Below, one piece after another: positions 34,340 through 42,499 of a DNA stretch of 64,000 nt. Positions within the stretch are counted from its first letter, which is position 1, and every line of letters begins with the position of its first letter. The notes under the pieces were generated by a model. The model saw only the letters and a program-made list of their open reading frames with translations. It was not told where the DNA came from and did not search any database. This stretch comes from Pseudomonas fluorescens (GTDB lineage Bacteria > Pseudomonadota > Gammaproteobacteria > Pseudomonadales > Pseudomonadaceae): NCBI RefSeq assembly GCF_902497855.1, contig NZ_CABVHU010000001.1, positions 504,595 to 568,594 of the forward strand, given 5' to 3'. The position numbers and the translations under genes were made by a program.

Positions 34340-35324
34340 GGGTTGCCTCCAGAGCAATGACCAATACCGTCACATCGTCCCGTCCACGACAGAAGTCGCG
34401 GTGCAGGATGGCGGCAATCACGGCCGGATGGCGGTGCACCAGGCCGGGGTAATCCTGCAGGTTCCAACGGGACTGCAGGCCGTCGCTGTACAGGATCAAT
34501 AGCTGACCGTTCACCTGAGCATAGTCAAAGGGTTGGGCCTTTCGATACTGGCCGCCGACGATGCCGGGGTGGGAGGCCAGGCCGCGGGATTTGTCCGGTG
34601 CGACCAGGTTGCCGCCGATGTTGCCGATACCGACGAATCGCAGGGCATTGCCGTTGCCGTCGAACTGGGCAATCGCCAAGGCACCGCCGCGGGTGCCAAT
34701 CATGGCGCGGTGGATGTCTTCGAGCAGCAACAGCGGCGACGCGAACGGCGACAGGGCGAATGCGCGCTCGCCGGCGCGGGCGGCGCGCTCGGCTTCTTCG
34801 CCGTGACCGAGGCCGTCGATCACCAGGGCGCTGATGCGGGCACCGTCAAATGCCAGGTGCCAGACATCGCCACAGGCGGGGTCGTGGTGCAACGCATGCT
34901 GGCTGATACCGATTCGTCGGTCCGGCGCCTTGTCGCTGCGCGGATACAACCGCGCCAGCAGCACGGCGCCTCGGGCGTCGGCATAGACATCGAACACTTC
35001 GGCCTGGCGCGACACCGCCCCAAGACCGATGCCCTGGGTGCCACCGGTGGAAAAGCCGTCGGTCAGGCACGCGTGCAGATCGAAGCCCTGGGCGCGATCG
35101 ACGGCGAGTATCTCGATCCCGGCTCCTGACGCTCGCGGCAGGACCCTCAGGTGCAGTTCGCCCCGGGTGGCATGCTTGAGAATATTGCTGGCAAGCTCGG
35201 TGGCCACCAGTGCCGCACGTCCGGCATCGGTGGCGTCAAAGCCGTGTTTTTCCGCCAGTTGCTGCGCGGTGCGTCGTGCGTGACCGATCTGGCTGCTGTC
35301 TTCGATCGGCAGCACCTGGGTCAT
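34332..35324 (-). CDS. RsbT-like kinase domain fused to PP2C phosphatase (RsbX-like)
   Basis: A 330-aa protein with two parts. Residues ~1-135 are a GHKL anti-sigma kinase-like fold (ATELASNILKHA N box, GTQGIGLGAVSRQAEVF). Residues ~140-330 are a SpoIIE/RsbX-type PP2C phosphatase (LVIDGLGHGEEAERAA, GNIGGNL, LILYSDGLQSRW, CRGRDDVTVLVI). In Bacillus, RsbX removes phosphate from RsbR and RsbS to reset the stressosome. Start 35324 (MTQVLP) is set by GGGAGGG, and the 3' end overlaps the histidine kinase gene. Confidence 0.9.
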   Translation of the reverse strand: MTQVLPIEDSSQIGHARRTAQQLAEKHGFDATDAGRAALVATELASNILKHATRGELHLRVLPRASGAGIEILAVDRAQGFDLHACLTDGFSTGGTQGIGLGAVSRQAEVFDVYADARGAVLLARLYPRSDKAPDRRIGISQHALHHDPACGDVWHLAFDGARISALVIDGLGHGEEAERAARAGERAFALSPFASPLLLLEDIHRAMIGTRGGALAIAQFDGNGNALRFVGIGNIGGNLVAPDKSRGLASHPGIVGGQYRKAQPFDYAQVNGQLLILYSDGLQSRWNLQDYPGLVHRHPAVIAAILHRDFCRGRDDVTVLVIALEATHG

Positions 35325-35338
35325 TGACCCTCCCATGT

Positions 35339-35743
35339 TCACGTCCATCGTGCGATCGTTATGCGAGTGCCTTTGCCGGGCGTGGTGTGCAGTTCGAATT
35401 CTTCCACCAGGCGCTTGGCACCTGTCAGGCCCAGTCCCAGGCCGCTGCCGGAGGTCCAGCCGTCGGTCATCGCCAGTTTGATATCGGCAATGCCCGGGCC
35501 TTCGTCACGAAAGGTCAGGCGCAGGCCGCAGCGGGAGTTCTCGTCGAGAATTTGCCAGTCCATGTCGCCACCGCCGCCATAGACCATGGTGTTGCGCGCC
35601 AGCTCGCTGACGGCGGTCACCAGCTTGGTCAGGTCGATCAGGCGCATGCCGCACTCCTGGGCGAGCTTGCGCGCCAGTTGCCGGGCGAGCACCACGTCCT
35701 GCTCGATATGAATCGGATGAGTGCCGCTGCTGCGCACGGTCAT
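35339..35743 (-). CDS. rsbT: RsbT-like serine/threonine kinase
   Basis: A 134-aa GHKL kinase with an N box SELARNTMVYGG, G1 box DEGPGIADI and G2 box SGSGLGLGLTGAKRLV, matching RsbT switch kinases that phosphorylate RsbR and RsbS and then leave the stressosome to act elsewhere. It overlaps rsbS by 4 bp. In Bacillus the released RsbT activates the RsbU phosphatase; no RsbU is encoded here, so the target is probably the downstream PP2C or kinases. Confidence 0.93.
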   Translation of the reverse strand: MTVRSSGTHPIHIEQDVVLARQLARKLAQECGMRLIDLTKLVTAVSELARNTMVYGGGGDMDWQILDENSRCGLRLTFRDEGPGIADIKLAMTDGWTSGSGLGLGLTGAKRLVEEFELHTTPGKGTRITIARWT

Positions 35744-36102
35744 TGTTCGCGTACCCGTGCCTGCAGCAGTTTCATCCCGCGCTCGACGTTCAGCGCCGTG
35801 CTGACGCCGGGGAGGGTCAGGCCGAGCTCGACCAGGGTAATGGCCACCGCCGGCTGCATGCCGACCAGCACGGTCTGGGCATCCATGATTTTCGACAGCC
35901 CGGAGATGGTGCCGATCATTCGGCCGATGAACGAGTCAACCATGTCCAGCGCCGAGATATCGATCAGCACGCCGCGGGCCGAGGTCCGGCTGATGCGTTC
36001 GGACAGGTCGTCCTGAAGGGTCAGGGCCAACTGGTCATGCATGTCGACCTGGATGGTCACCAGCAGGAAGTCGCCCATTTGCAAGATCGGAATGCGCTCC
36101 AT
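35740..36102 (-). CDS. rsbS: RsbS-like STAS protein
   Basis: A 120-aa single STAS domain very similar in pattern to Bacillus RsbS (IPILQMGDFLLVTIQVDMHD, GVLIDISALDMVDSFIGRMIG). Ser57 in the DSFI motif corresponds to the serine phosphorylated by RsbT. With RsbR it should build the pseudo-icosahedral stressosome core. It lies 4 bp from rsbR and overlaps rsbT. Confidence 0.94.
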   Translation of the reverse strand: MERIPILQMGDFLLVTIQVDMHDQLALTLQDDLSERISRTSARGVLIDISALDMVDSFIGRMIGTISGLSKIMDAQTVLVGMQPAVAITLVELGLTLPGVSTALNVERGMKLLQARVREQ

Positions 36103-36106
36103 CGGC

Positions 36107-36958
36107 TCAGTCCGCCTTGCTGACAGTGATTCCCAAACGGGTCAGGGCCAGTTTCAGGGCGTCGGCCAGGTTGGCCTTGGTGACCACGCCTTGCAGGTCC
36201 AGCCCCAGGTGCACGATGGTCTGGGCGATCTGCGGCCGTACGCCGCTGATGATGCAATCGGCGCCCATCAGGCGAATCGCGGTGACGGTCTTGAGCAGGT
36301 GTTGGGCCACCAGGGTGTCGACGGTCGGCACGCCGGTGATGTCGATGATGGCGATTTCCGAGCCGGTATCGACGATCCGTTGCAACAGCGATTCCATCAC
36401 CACCTGGGTACGTTGCGAGTCGAGGGTGCCGATCATCGGCAGCGCCAGCACGCCGTCCCAGAGCTTGACCACCGGAGTCGACAATTCCAGCAGCTCTTCC
36501 TGCTGGCGCTTGATCACCGCCTCGCGGGACTTCTGGAACGTGCGGATAGTGTGCATGCCCAGGGCGTCGAGCAGTTCGGACACCTCCCAGAGCTGCTCGG
36601 CCAGCAGCGCAGGACTGTCCTGGTAATGGTTTTGCAGCAGCGCAAACATCGGGCCCTTGAGGGCAAAGATGAAACTGGCGGTCTGGTGCGAGTCCTGGCC
36701 GAGCAGGGCACGGCTGTGGGAGAGTTTTTCGAGGAACTGGCGAATATCGTCCCAGCCGGAGGACGTGACGTTCTGGTCGTTGCCGCGTTCGAGGCCGGCA
36801 ATGATCAAGTGCAGGAAGTCCGATGTTTCCTGTTTCAGGTCCTGTTCTTTGAGGTTGCGGGTGGCGCCGCTGGTTTCGAGGTTTTTCGACCATTCCCCAA
36901 GCAGGTGGGTCCGGTTCGTTTTCATCGCATCGAGTGTGCTGGTTTGCAGTGCCGCCAT
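36107..36958 (-). CDS. rsbR: RsbR-like stressosome sensor protein
   Basis: A 283-aa protein starting MAALQTSTLD (AAGGAG upstream; an earlier ATG at 37024 lacks one). The N-terminal half (~1-145) is an all-helical, non-heme-globin-like sensor region. The C-terminal half is a STAS domain with both regulatory threonines kept: Thr215 in PTVDTLVA and Thr247 in RPQIAQTIVHLG, matching Thr171 and Thr205 of Bacillus RsbRA. It is the first cistron of the six-gene stressosome operon. The stimulus cannot be deduced. Confidence 0.93.
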   Translation of the reverse strand: MAALQTSTLDAMKTNRTHLLGEWSKNLETSGATRNLKEQDLKQETSDFLHLIIAGLERGNDQNVTSSGWDDIRQFLEKLSHSRALLGQDSHQTASFIFALKGPMFALLQNHYQDSPALLAEQLWEVSELLDALGMHTIRTFQKSREAVIKRQQEELLELSTPVVKLWDGVLALPMIGTLDSQRTQVVMESLLQRIVDTGSEIAIIDITGVPTVDTLVAQHLLKTVTAIRLMGADCIISGVRPQIAQTIVHLGLDLQGVVTKANLADALKLALTRLGITVSKAD

Positions 36959-37421
36959 GGGACTTTGACTCCTTGGAAAGTGTTGCCGATTCTCCAAATA
37001 TTGATCGGCACAGATCAGTGACATTTGCCGTACGCAATAGTTTTCGATTCTGACAGGTTTTTGCGATTGGCTGCATCTGGGTGCAAGGCTGGCTGGGTGA
37101 AGGCGGCCTCGAGCCTTGCAGTGCTCATGCAGACGCCTTCGCCGGCAAGCCGGCTCCTCCTACAGGGGTTGGCGTTGACCACAATTTAGCTGTACGCAGG
37201 TAATCGTGTAGGAGCTGGCTTGCCAGCGAAGGCGGCCTTGAGCCTTGCAGCGCTCATGCAGACGCCTTCGCCGGCAAGCCGGCTCCTACAGGGGTTGGCG
37301 TTGACCGAAATCCATCGGTACACGGTGCGGTGATCCATCCGATGGAACGTTGCTGGCAGGAAAGCCTCGAAACTAAAGGGCCGCTGTTTAAACCGCACTT
37401 GCAGTGACAAACGAGGTACTT
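36959..37421. repeat. Intergenic region with a tandemly duplicated REP segment
   Basis: The 463-bp gap holds the rsbR promoter region and two copies of an ~80-bp stretch, at 37099-37180 and 37228-37306. They differ by a few substitutions and a 3-bp CCT insertion in the first. Each ends in GCCGGCAAGCCGGCTCC...GGGGTTGGCGTTGACC. The second copy has a complete left REP arm at 37206-37228. No gene is evident. Confidence 0.8.
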
Positions 37422-37691
37422 ATGAAAGACGACGCGATGACACAGGAGCAGGATCAAACGGGGGCACCGGTCAACCGGAATGATCCGGCGATTGACCCGC
37501 AGACGCCGGTCGAGCCGGGTGGGCAACACCAGGGGCAGACCGCTAAACCGGAAAGTGCCGACCAGGCGGTCGACCAGAAGAACCGCCATACCGATAACGA
37601 CAATGAATTCAGCCCCGGTTTCAAACCGAATCCGGACCGGCCGAAGCCCAGTGATGATACCGATGCCGATATTGATACTGATGGCGGTTAG
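37422..37691 (+). CDS. Small hydrophilic, probably disordered protein
   Basis: An 89-aa protein with no hydrophobic stretch, rich in Asp, Pro, Gln, Asn and Lys, ending in an acidic tail (DDTDADIDTDGG). The start at 37422 is set by GAGG 7 nt upstream. I do not recognise a domain. Composition suggests a stress-related or intrinsically disordered protein of the kind common in Pseudomonas; its place between the stressosome operon and the DUF4142 gene fits that loosely. Confidence 0.65.
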   Translation: MKDDAMTQEQDQTGAPVNRNDPAIDPQTPVEPGGQHQGQTAKPESADQAVDQKNRHTDNDNEFSPGFKPNPDRPKPSDDTDADIDTDGG

Positions 37692-37743
37692 ATCGAAGCG
37701 AGCACTGGAAAAAAGACCCCATCCATGGATGTAACGCCGTGAA

Positions 37744-37843
37744 CTGTAGGAGCAAGCTTGCTCGCGATGGTCGTTAACGATAGCGCGTGTTTTCTGACTA
37801 AACGCGTCGCTCTTGAATCCATCGCGAGCAAGCTCGCTCCTAC
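37744..37843. repeat. REP inverted pair, GCAAGC variant
   Basis: Arms CTGTAGGAGCAAGCTTGCTC and GAGCAAGCTCGCTCCTACA flank a loop with GTCGTTAACGATAGCGCG. It lies between the convergent small hydrophilic gene and the DUF4142 gene. Confidence 0.88.
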
Positions 37844-37855
37844 ATACATATGGCG

Positions 37856-38377
37856 TTATTTGTCTGGATGAGCCGCCTGCAGTTTTTTGGCCATGTCCAG
37901 ATGCTTCTCCAGCGCCGGCAGCATTTTTTGCGCAAACGCCTTCAGCTCCGTTGCGCCTTTGACTTTGTCGTCCGTCACTGTGTTGGCTTCTTTCTTGAAC
38001 AGCTCGATGGTGTCTTCGTGCGCCTTGACTTGATTGTTGGCATAGGCTGCATCGAAGGATTCATCGCGCATGTCGAGGATTTTTTCCTTGGCCTGTTTCA
38101 CCAGGGTCGTGGTGTCCGGCACCTCGATGTCATGTTTTTTCGCCAGTGTCGCCAATTCATCGTTCGCCTTGGAATGATCGGTGATCATCATGTTGGCAAA
38201 TTCCTTGATGTCGGCCGATTTGCTTTTTTCCAATGCCAGCCGGCTGGTTTCGATCTCGGCGATGCCGCCCGCGGCCGCGCTGTCGACGAAATCATTGGAG
38301 GTGGCAGCAAAGGCCATGCCCATGCTGGTGCTCAAGGCAACGGCCAAGGTGAGGTGGCGCAGGGTAAATCCGTCCAT
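37856..38377 (-). CDS. DUF4142 domain-containing exported protein
   Basis: A 173-aa protein with a Sec signal peptide (LRHLTLAVALSTSMGMAFA, cut before ATSNDFVDSAA) followed by the helical DUF4142 fold (FVDSAAAGGIAEIETSRLALEKSKSADIKEFANMMITDHSKANDELATLA), a ferritin-like four-helix family. These periplasmic proteins are often stress-induced. Function is unknown. It stands alone on the minus strand. Confidence 0.88.
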   Translation of the reverse strand: MDGFTLRHLTLAVALSTSMGMAFAATSNDFVDSAAAGGIAEIETSRLALEKSKSADIKEFANMMITDHSKANDELATLAKKHDIEVPDTTTLVKQAKEKILDMRDESFDAAYANNQVKAHEDTIELFKKEANTVTDDKVKGATELKAFAQKMLPALEKHLDMAKKLQAAHPDK

Positions 38378-38594
38378 TGGTTATTCTCCACACAGGTTTT
38401 CATGGGCGATCGAATGATCGTTAAGCAATGGAGAACGACGGACGGCCAAAGGTTTTATCGCTTTTTCGACAGGACGACGAACGGACACCGCTGGTCTGAT
38501 AGGCGGTCGACAGAACCGGTCAACCAAGGCCATTCTGATAGTTGGTGAACGCAATCAATCGCGTTTGCCACCGATCAACAAACGGAGGTGTTCC

Positions 38595-38837
38595 ATGCCG
38601 GTGACCCATGACCTTTATCAGGACCTGAAATGTTCAAAGGAAGAGATCCAGCAAAAACGCACCAAGGATCCGTTACTGGATTCACTGATCAACAAGTATT
38701 CCCAGGCGGACGCCGAGGTAGTGAAGGCCGAGTCCGCCCAATCGGACGCACCCACCGATGAGGCTTTGAAGAAGCTCAAGGCGAAGCGTGTGGAGGTCAA
38801 GAACAAGATCGTCGAACGACTTCAGGCGTCGTCCTGA
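38595..38837 (+). CDS. DUF465-like small helical protein
   Basis: An 80-aa protein with a strong ribosome site (GGAGGT at 38583-38588). The sequence is a helical hairpin of charged residues (HDLYQDLKCSKEEIQQKRTKDPLLDSLINKYSQADAEVVKAES), resembling the YdcH/DUF465 family. No catalytic motif is visible. It is divergent from the DUF4142 gene. Confidence 0.7.
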   Translation: MPVTHDLYQDLKCSKEEIQQKRTKDPLLDSLINKYSQADAEVVKAESAQSDAPTDEALKKLKAKRVEVKNKIVERLQASS

Positions 38838-39029
38838 TCCTCCATACCCGCCACCGACGACTGGCGACTGAAAAATTGGAAGGGTGATAAATACCGGCAC
38901 CTCGAATCATCAGAGTCCGAATCGACGGCTCATGCGAGGTGCCCCAATGACTGATCCCCCTGTTTCCAGTAAATAAAAGTCCCCCAGCGAAGAGCAGGGT
39001 GGCTACTACCCCATCCCGCTCCCAAAGTG

Positions 39030-40118
39030 TCACTGCAACGCTGTGCGCAGCGGCAACCGCGCCATGTGCCTGGCTTTCAACGACCCGAAATACAACCACT
39101 CCCCATACTCTCGAACCGTGGTGATCGGCGAGTAGTTGCCGCTGCTCCCATCCTGCAGATTGGCAATCACCTTGCCTTCCACATCCAGGCCCAGCACAAA
39201 CGCACGTTTCTCCACTGGCTTGGGCAACAGGGTCATCGCTCGTACGATCATCTTGCGTGCGAAAGGATGCGCCGCCATGGCATCGAGCAGGGCATTGCGC
39301 GGCGCGTACAGTGCTACCCAGAAACGATCCCGGCCATTGAACGCCAGGTTGTCCGGCAAGCCCGGCAAGTTGTCGATGAACAGGTCACGGGTGCCGGCCT
39401 TCGGCCCGCTCAGCCAGTAACGACTGATGCGATAGGCACCGGTTTCGTTGACCAGCACATAGCGTTCGTCCGGTCCCAGGGTCACGCCGTTGGCAAACTC
39501 CAACTTGTCCATCAGCACAACGGTGTTGCCGGTCTGGAAGTCATAACGCAGCAAACGGCCGTCGCCACCGTGCTCGATGATCGCCTCGCCGTCCCGGCCA
39601 TAACCGAAGCGGCTGGAAGCATCACTGAAGTAGGCGTAATGCCCGGACTTGTCGATGGCCACGTCGTCGGTGAAGCCAAAGGGCACGCCATTGGCCGCGG
39701 TGGTCAAGGCAATCAAGCGTCCCTGGGCGTCCAGGGACAGCAAGCCCTTGACGCCGTCGGCGATCACCAGCAAGCCGTTGGGGTGGCGGGCCAGACCCAA
39801 CGGCCGGCCGCCGGTATCGGCCAGGATTCTGGACATTTTGCCGTCGAGGCTGGTGCTTATCAAACGGCCGTCATGCAGGCCGGTGATGAGCACGTCATCC
39901 TCCAGCAGCAAGGCTTCCGGCCCGTCGATGTCAGCCGCACCGACCGGCTCCACACCTTTGAGGCGTTGATTGTCGGCATACAGTCCGCTGGTCATTGAAG
40001 GTGCCGGCGGCGGTGTCCATGCTACGGGTTCGACCTTGGTCGGCATCAGCAGCAGAAAGGCGCCGACGGCAAGGATCAGCAGCAACACGACATGGCGAAA
40101 CTTGAAGGTTGCACTCAC
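39030..40118 (-). CDS. SMP-30/strictosidine synthase-like beta-propeller protein
   Basis: A 362-aa protein with an N-terminal membrane anchor or uncleaved signal (VVLLLILAVGAFLLLMP) and a six-bladed propeller of the SMP-30/gluconolactonase/strictosidine synthase type (GGRPLGLARHPNGLLVIADGVKGLL, DDVAIDKSGHYAYFSDASSRF, FANGVTLGPDERYVLVNETG, LPGLPDNLAFNGRDRFWVALYAPRN). It probably acts as a periplasmic or membrane-attached hydrolase or lactonase. It overlaps the hydroxylase-SRPBCC gene by 4 bp, so the two probably work on the same lipid-like or lactone substrate. Confidence 0.87.
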   Translation of the reverse strand: MSATFKFRHVVLLLILAVGAFLLLMPTKVEPVAWTPPPAPSMTSGLYADNQRLKGVEPVGAADIDGPEALLLEDDVLITGLHDGRLISTSLDGKMSRILADTGGRPLGLARHPNGLLVIADGVKGLLSLDAQGRLIALTTAANGVPFGFTDDVAIDKSGHYAYFSDASSRFGYGRDGEAIIEHGGDGRLLRYDFQTGNTVVLMDKLEFANGVTLGPDERYVLVNETGAYRISRYWLSGPKAGTRDLFIDNLPGLPDNLAFNGRDRFWVALYAPRNALLDAMAAHPFARKMIVRAMTLLPKPVEKRAFVLGLDVEGKVIANLQDGSSGNYSPITTVREYGEWLYFGSLKARHMARLPLRTALQ

Positions 40119-41269
40119 GCGGCGACGCCTGTCGAGGCCAGGTGTTTGAGCGCCATTTCCCGCAAGGCCTGCAACGATGCGGCGGACTCGCGATCGATGC
40201 GTCGCTTGAGCAGCAGGCGATTGGCAATGCGCATCCCCAGGCCGCTGAATTGATATTCCAGGGTGCGCACGAACCGCGTGCCGTCACCCTCGGCCACGCA
40301 CTCGTACGTCACGACCAGCGACAGACCGTTATCGCCCCGCGCCCAAGCGCTCCAGCGACGTCCCGGCAAATACTCCTCCACCACCCAGCGCAAATGCCCC
40401 TCGCGTCCGCCCGCTCGAATGTCTTCCTCGAACCGTGACCCGGCATGCAACGGCCCGGCCGGGCCATCGATCTTGAGGGAGGAGGGGTGCCATTGCGGCC
40501 AACGGGTCACGGTGCTGGCATAGGCGAGCACGGCAATCGGATTGGCGGCAATATCGATCTGATGCTGCATGCGGGTCATGGGGATTCTCGTCGAGGGCAG
40601 GGATATTGGCTCCGGTTCCCAATAAAGGGTGCCGAACAGGTAGTCCATCAATGGGAAAACGATGTTGAAATTGCACCCCTGCATCAATTCGCGGCGGTGA
40701 TGCAGTTCATGCAGGCGGCGCATCTGGCGGATCCACGGCAGGCGGGTGACCGGATTGCCCGGGGGCAGGTGTTCGCAGGCATGGAACACTTCGTAGATCA
40801 GGTAACCGAGGACCAGGCAACCTGCGGACAACCCGCCGACGTTGGCATCGACTTGTGAGAGCAGCCACCAGAGGGGCAGGGCGATGACGACCGTGTGCAC
40901 TACGATCAGCCAGGCCGGAAACAGAATCACCCGCCAGTCGCAGGCTCTGTCGCAGGTCATGTGGTTGGGGGTAAAGAAACTGTGATGGTCGCCGGCATGT
41001 CGGGCATAGAATATCCGCGCGAAGCTTTTTTTGTGGTGACCGAGGTGGCGATGTACCAGGTACACGCCAAAACTGAAGAACACTAAGGTCAGCGGCACCG
41101 CCAGCCACTCCAACGGCTGTACCTGATGCAGGGTGCTCCAGAACCCGGCGATGGCGAATAATCCGAACAGCAGCACAAAGGCGCCATGCAGCCACGGATT
41201 ATAGAGTCGATGGATCCTGGCACGATATTGGCTGCGAAATGCCGCGGTGGTTTGCCTCACTGCTTTCAC
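40115..41269 (-). CDS. Fatty acid hydroxylase-type membrane enzyme fused to SRPBCC domain
   Basis: A 384-aa fusion. Residues ~20-230 form a sterol desaturase/fatty acid hydroxylase membrane domain with helices and di-iron histidine clusters (HRHLGHH, HAGDHHSF, HACEHLP, RLHELHHRREL). Residues ~240-384 form a START/SRPBCC ligand-binding fold (MQHQIDIAANPIAVLAYASTVTRWPQWHPSS ... GTRFVRTLEYQFSGLGMRIANRLLL). The second domain might hold or deliver the hydrophobic substrate. It overlaps the SMP-30-like gene by 4 bp. Substrate is unknown. Confidence 0.87.
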   Translation of the reverse strand: MKAVRQTTAAFRSQYRARIHRLYNPWLHGAFVLLFGLFAIAGFWSTLHQVQPLEWLAVPLTLVFFSFGVYLVHRHLGHHKKSFARIFYARHAGDHHSFFTPNHMTCDRACDWRVILFPAWLIVVHTVVIALPLWWLLSQVDANVGGLSAGCLVLGYLIYEVFHACEHLPPGNPVTRLPWIRQMRRLHELHHRRELMQGCNFNIVFPLMDYLFGTLYWEPEPISLPSTRIPMTRMQHQIDIAANPIAVLAYASTVTRWPQWHPSSLKIDGPAGPLHAGSRFEEDIRAGGREGHLRWVVEEYLPGRRWSAWARGDNGLSLVVTYECVAEGDGTRFVRTLEYQFSGLGMRIANRLLLKRRIDRESAASLQALREMALKHLASTGVAA

Positions 41270-41370
41270 CTGGGGTTATTGTTATAAATAACCAGCAGAT
41301 TAGCCGATATCGCGGTTTTGGCAGGGCAAACCTTGAGGCCACAAGCGCCATGCTCCGGTGCAATCGGGAC

Positions 41371-42234
41371 TCAGCCCAGCGGGTTCCAGCGTTGCGACCA
41401 GTCATCGTCGGACTGGATAACCTCGCGCAACAGATCGAAGGCGCGCTGCAGGGTCGCCGAGTCGCGGTCGCGGGAGTAGACCAGATAGGTCGGGTAACTG
41501 AATTCCGGGGCTTTTGGCACTTTTTCCAGCACGCCGCTTTCCAGGTAACTCTGGACTACCCGGGTACGGAAATAGCCGCTGCCACCGTTTTCCAGGATGT
41601 ACTGCAAGCCCAGTGGGCCGAGGTTGAAGCTCAAGGCGGCCCGGGCCTTTTCCGGCAGCGCGGCATCGTGCTGGCGACGGAAGTCCGGGCCCCAGTCGAT
41701 GTACACATAGGGATCGGGTCTTGCGATCAGTCGTACCAGGACCAGTTTTTCTTCCAGGACCTGCTCGACTTGCAGGCGTGGCCAATACTCGGGCTGGTAG
41801 ACCAGCGCCGCATCCAGGACCCCCAGTTCCAGTTGGCGCAGCAGGTTTTCGCCGTCGCGGATTTCCATGCGCAGGGCATGGCCGGGAATCTTCTCCCGCA
41901 GTTCACCGGCCCAGCTGAGCATCAGCGGGTTGCACAGACTGACTTCGCCACCGATGTGCAGCACGTCGTGGTAACCCTCGGGCAATGGCAGGTCCCGACG
42001 GGCGGCCTCCCAGGTCTCTACCAGCTGATTGGCATAGACCACGAAGGCCTCGCCGTTCGCGGTCAGGCGAGCGCCCGCGCGGTTGCGCACGAACAGCGTG
42101 CTGCCCAACTGGCTCTCGAGCTTCTGCACGCGCGCGGTAATCGCGGTCTGGGTGACGTGAAGCTTTTCGGCTGCCGCGGCAAGGCTGCCGTGGCGGACGA
42201 TTTCCAGAAAGGTGCGGGCGAGTTCGATGTCCAT
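41371..42234 (-). CDS. LysR family transcriptional regulator
   Basis: A 287-aa regulator with a classic N-terminal winged helix (MDIELARTFLEIVRHGSLAAAAEKLHVTQTAITARVQKLESQLGSTLFVR) and a C-terminal periplasmic-binding-like effector domain. The start at 42234 gives the usual LysR N-terminus; an earlier ATG adds 23 unrelated residues. It is encoded on the same strand as, and upstream of, the hydroxylase/SMP-30 genes, about 100 bp away, so it may control them; the target is not certain. Confidence 0.9.
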   Translation of the reverse strand: MDIELARTFLEIVRHGSLAAAAEKLHVTQTAITARVQKLESQLGSTLFVRNRAGARLTANGEAFVVYANQLVETWEAARRDLPLPEGYHDVLHIGGEVSLCNPLMLSWAGELREKIPGHALRMEIRDGENLLRQLELGVLDAALVYQPEYWPRLQVEQVLEEKLVLVRLIARPDPYVYIDWGPDFRRQHDAALPEKARAALSFNLGPLGLQYILENGGSGYFRTRVVQSYLESGVLEKVPKAPEFSYPTYLVYSRDRDSATLQRAFDLLREVIQSDDDWSQRWNPLG

Positions 42235-42310
42235 GGGCAGGCCGTTGCGGGAGGTGCGGGCATTGTAAGTGCAGGCGCAGCTCCTGCAAGGCTTAACGAT
42301 CAACCCGACC

Positions 42311-42470
42311 CTGTAGGAGCCGGCTTGCTGGCGAAAGCGGTCTGTCAGCCAATGCCTCTGCTGAATGTACCGCCGTCTTCGCCGGCAAGCCGGCTCCTAC
42401 ACGGGATCGGTGTCGTCCATCCATTTCGAGTTCACCGAAGACCTCTGTAGGAGCCGGCTTGGCGAACGGC
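42311..42470. repeat. REP inverted pair plus a half unit
   Basis: The pair at 42311-42402 (TGTAGGAGCCGGCTTGCTGG ... GCCGGCAAGCCGGCTCCTAC) has the TCTGTCAGCCAATGCC loop, and a single arm (CTGTAGGAGCCGGCTTGGCG) lies at 42444-42470. Confidence 0.87.
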
Positions 42471-42499
42471 GCCACGCGGTGCGTCAGATTCACCTGCAT

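Noticed and set aside
33464..34357. Start of the histidine kinase at 34357
   Set aside because: The ATG at 34339 has GAGG upstream and gives a typical N-terminus; the earlier ATG adds six residues without a ribosome site.
31531..36958. A sigma-B-like factor as part of the stressosome operon
   Set aside because: No reading frame in or beside the operon has sigma-70 region 2 or 4 features; the outputs are histidine kinases and receivers.
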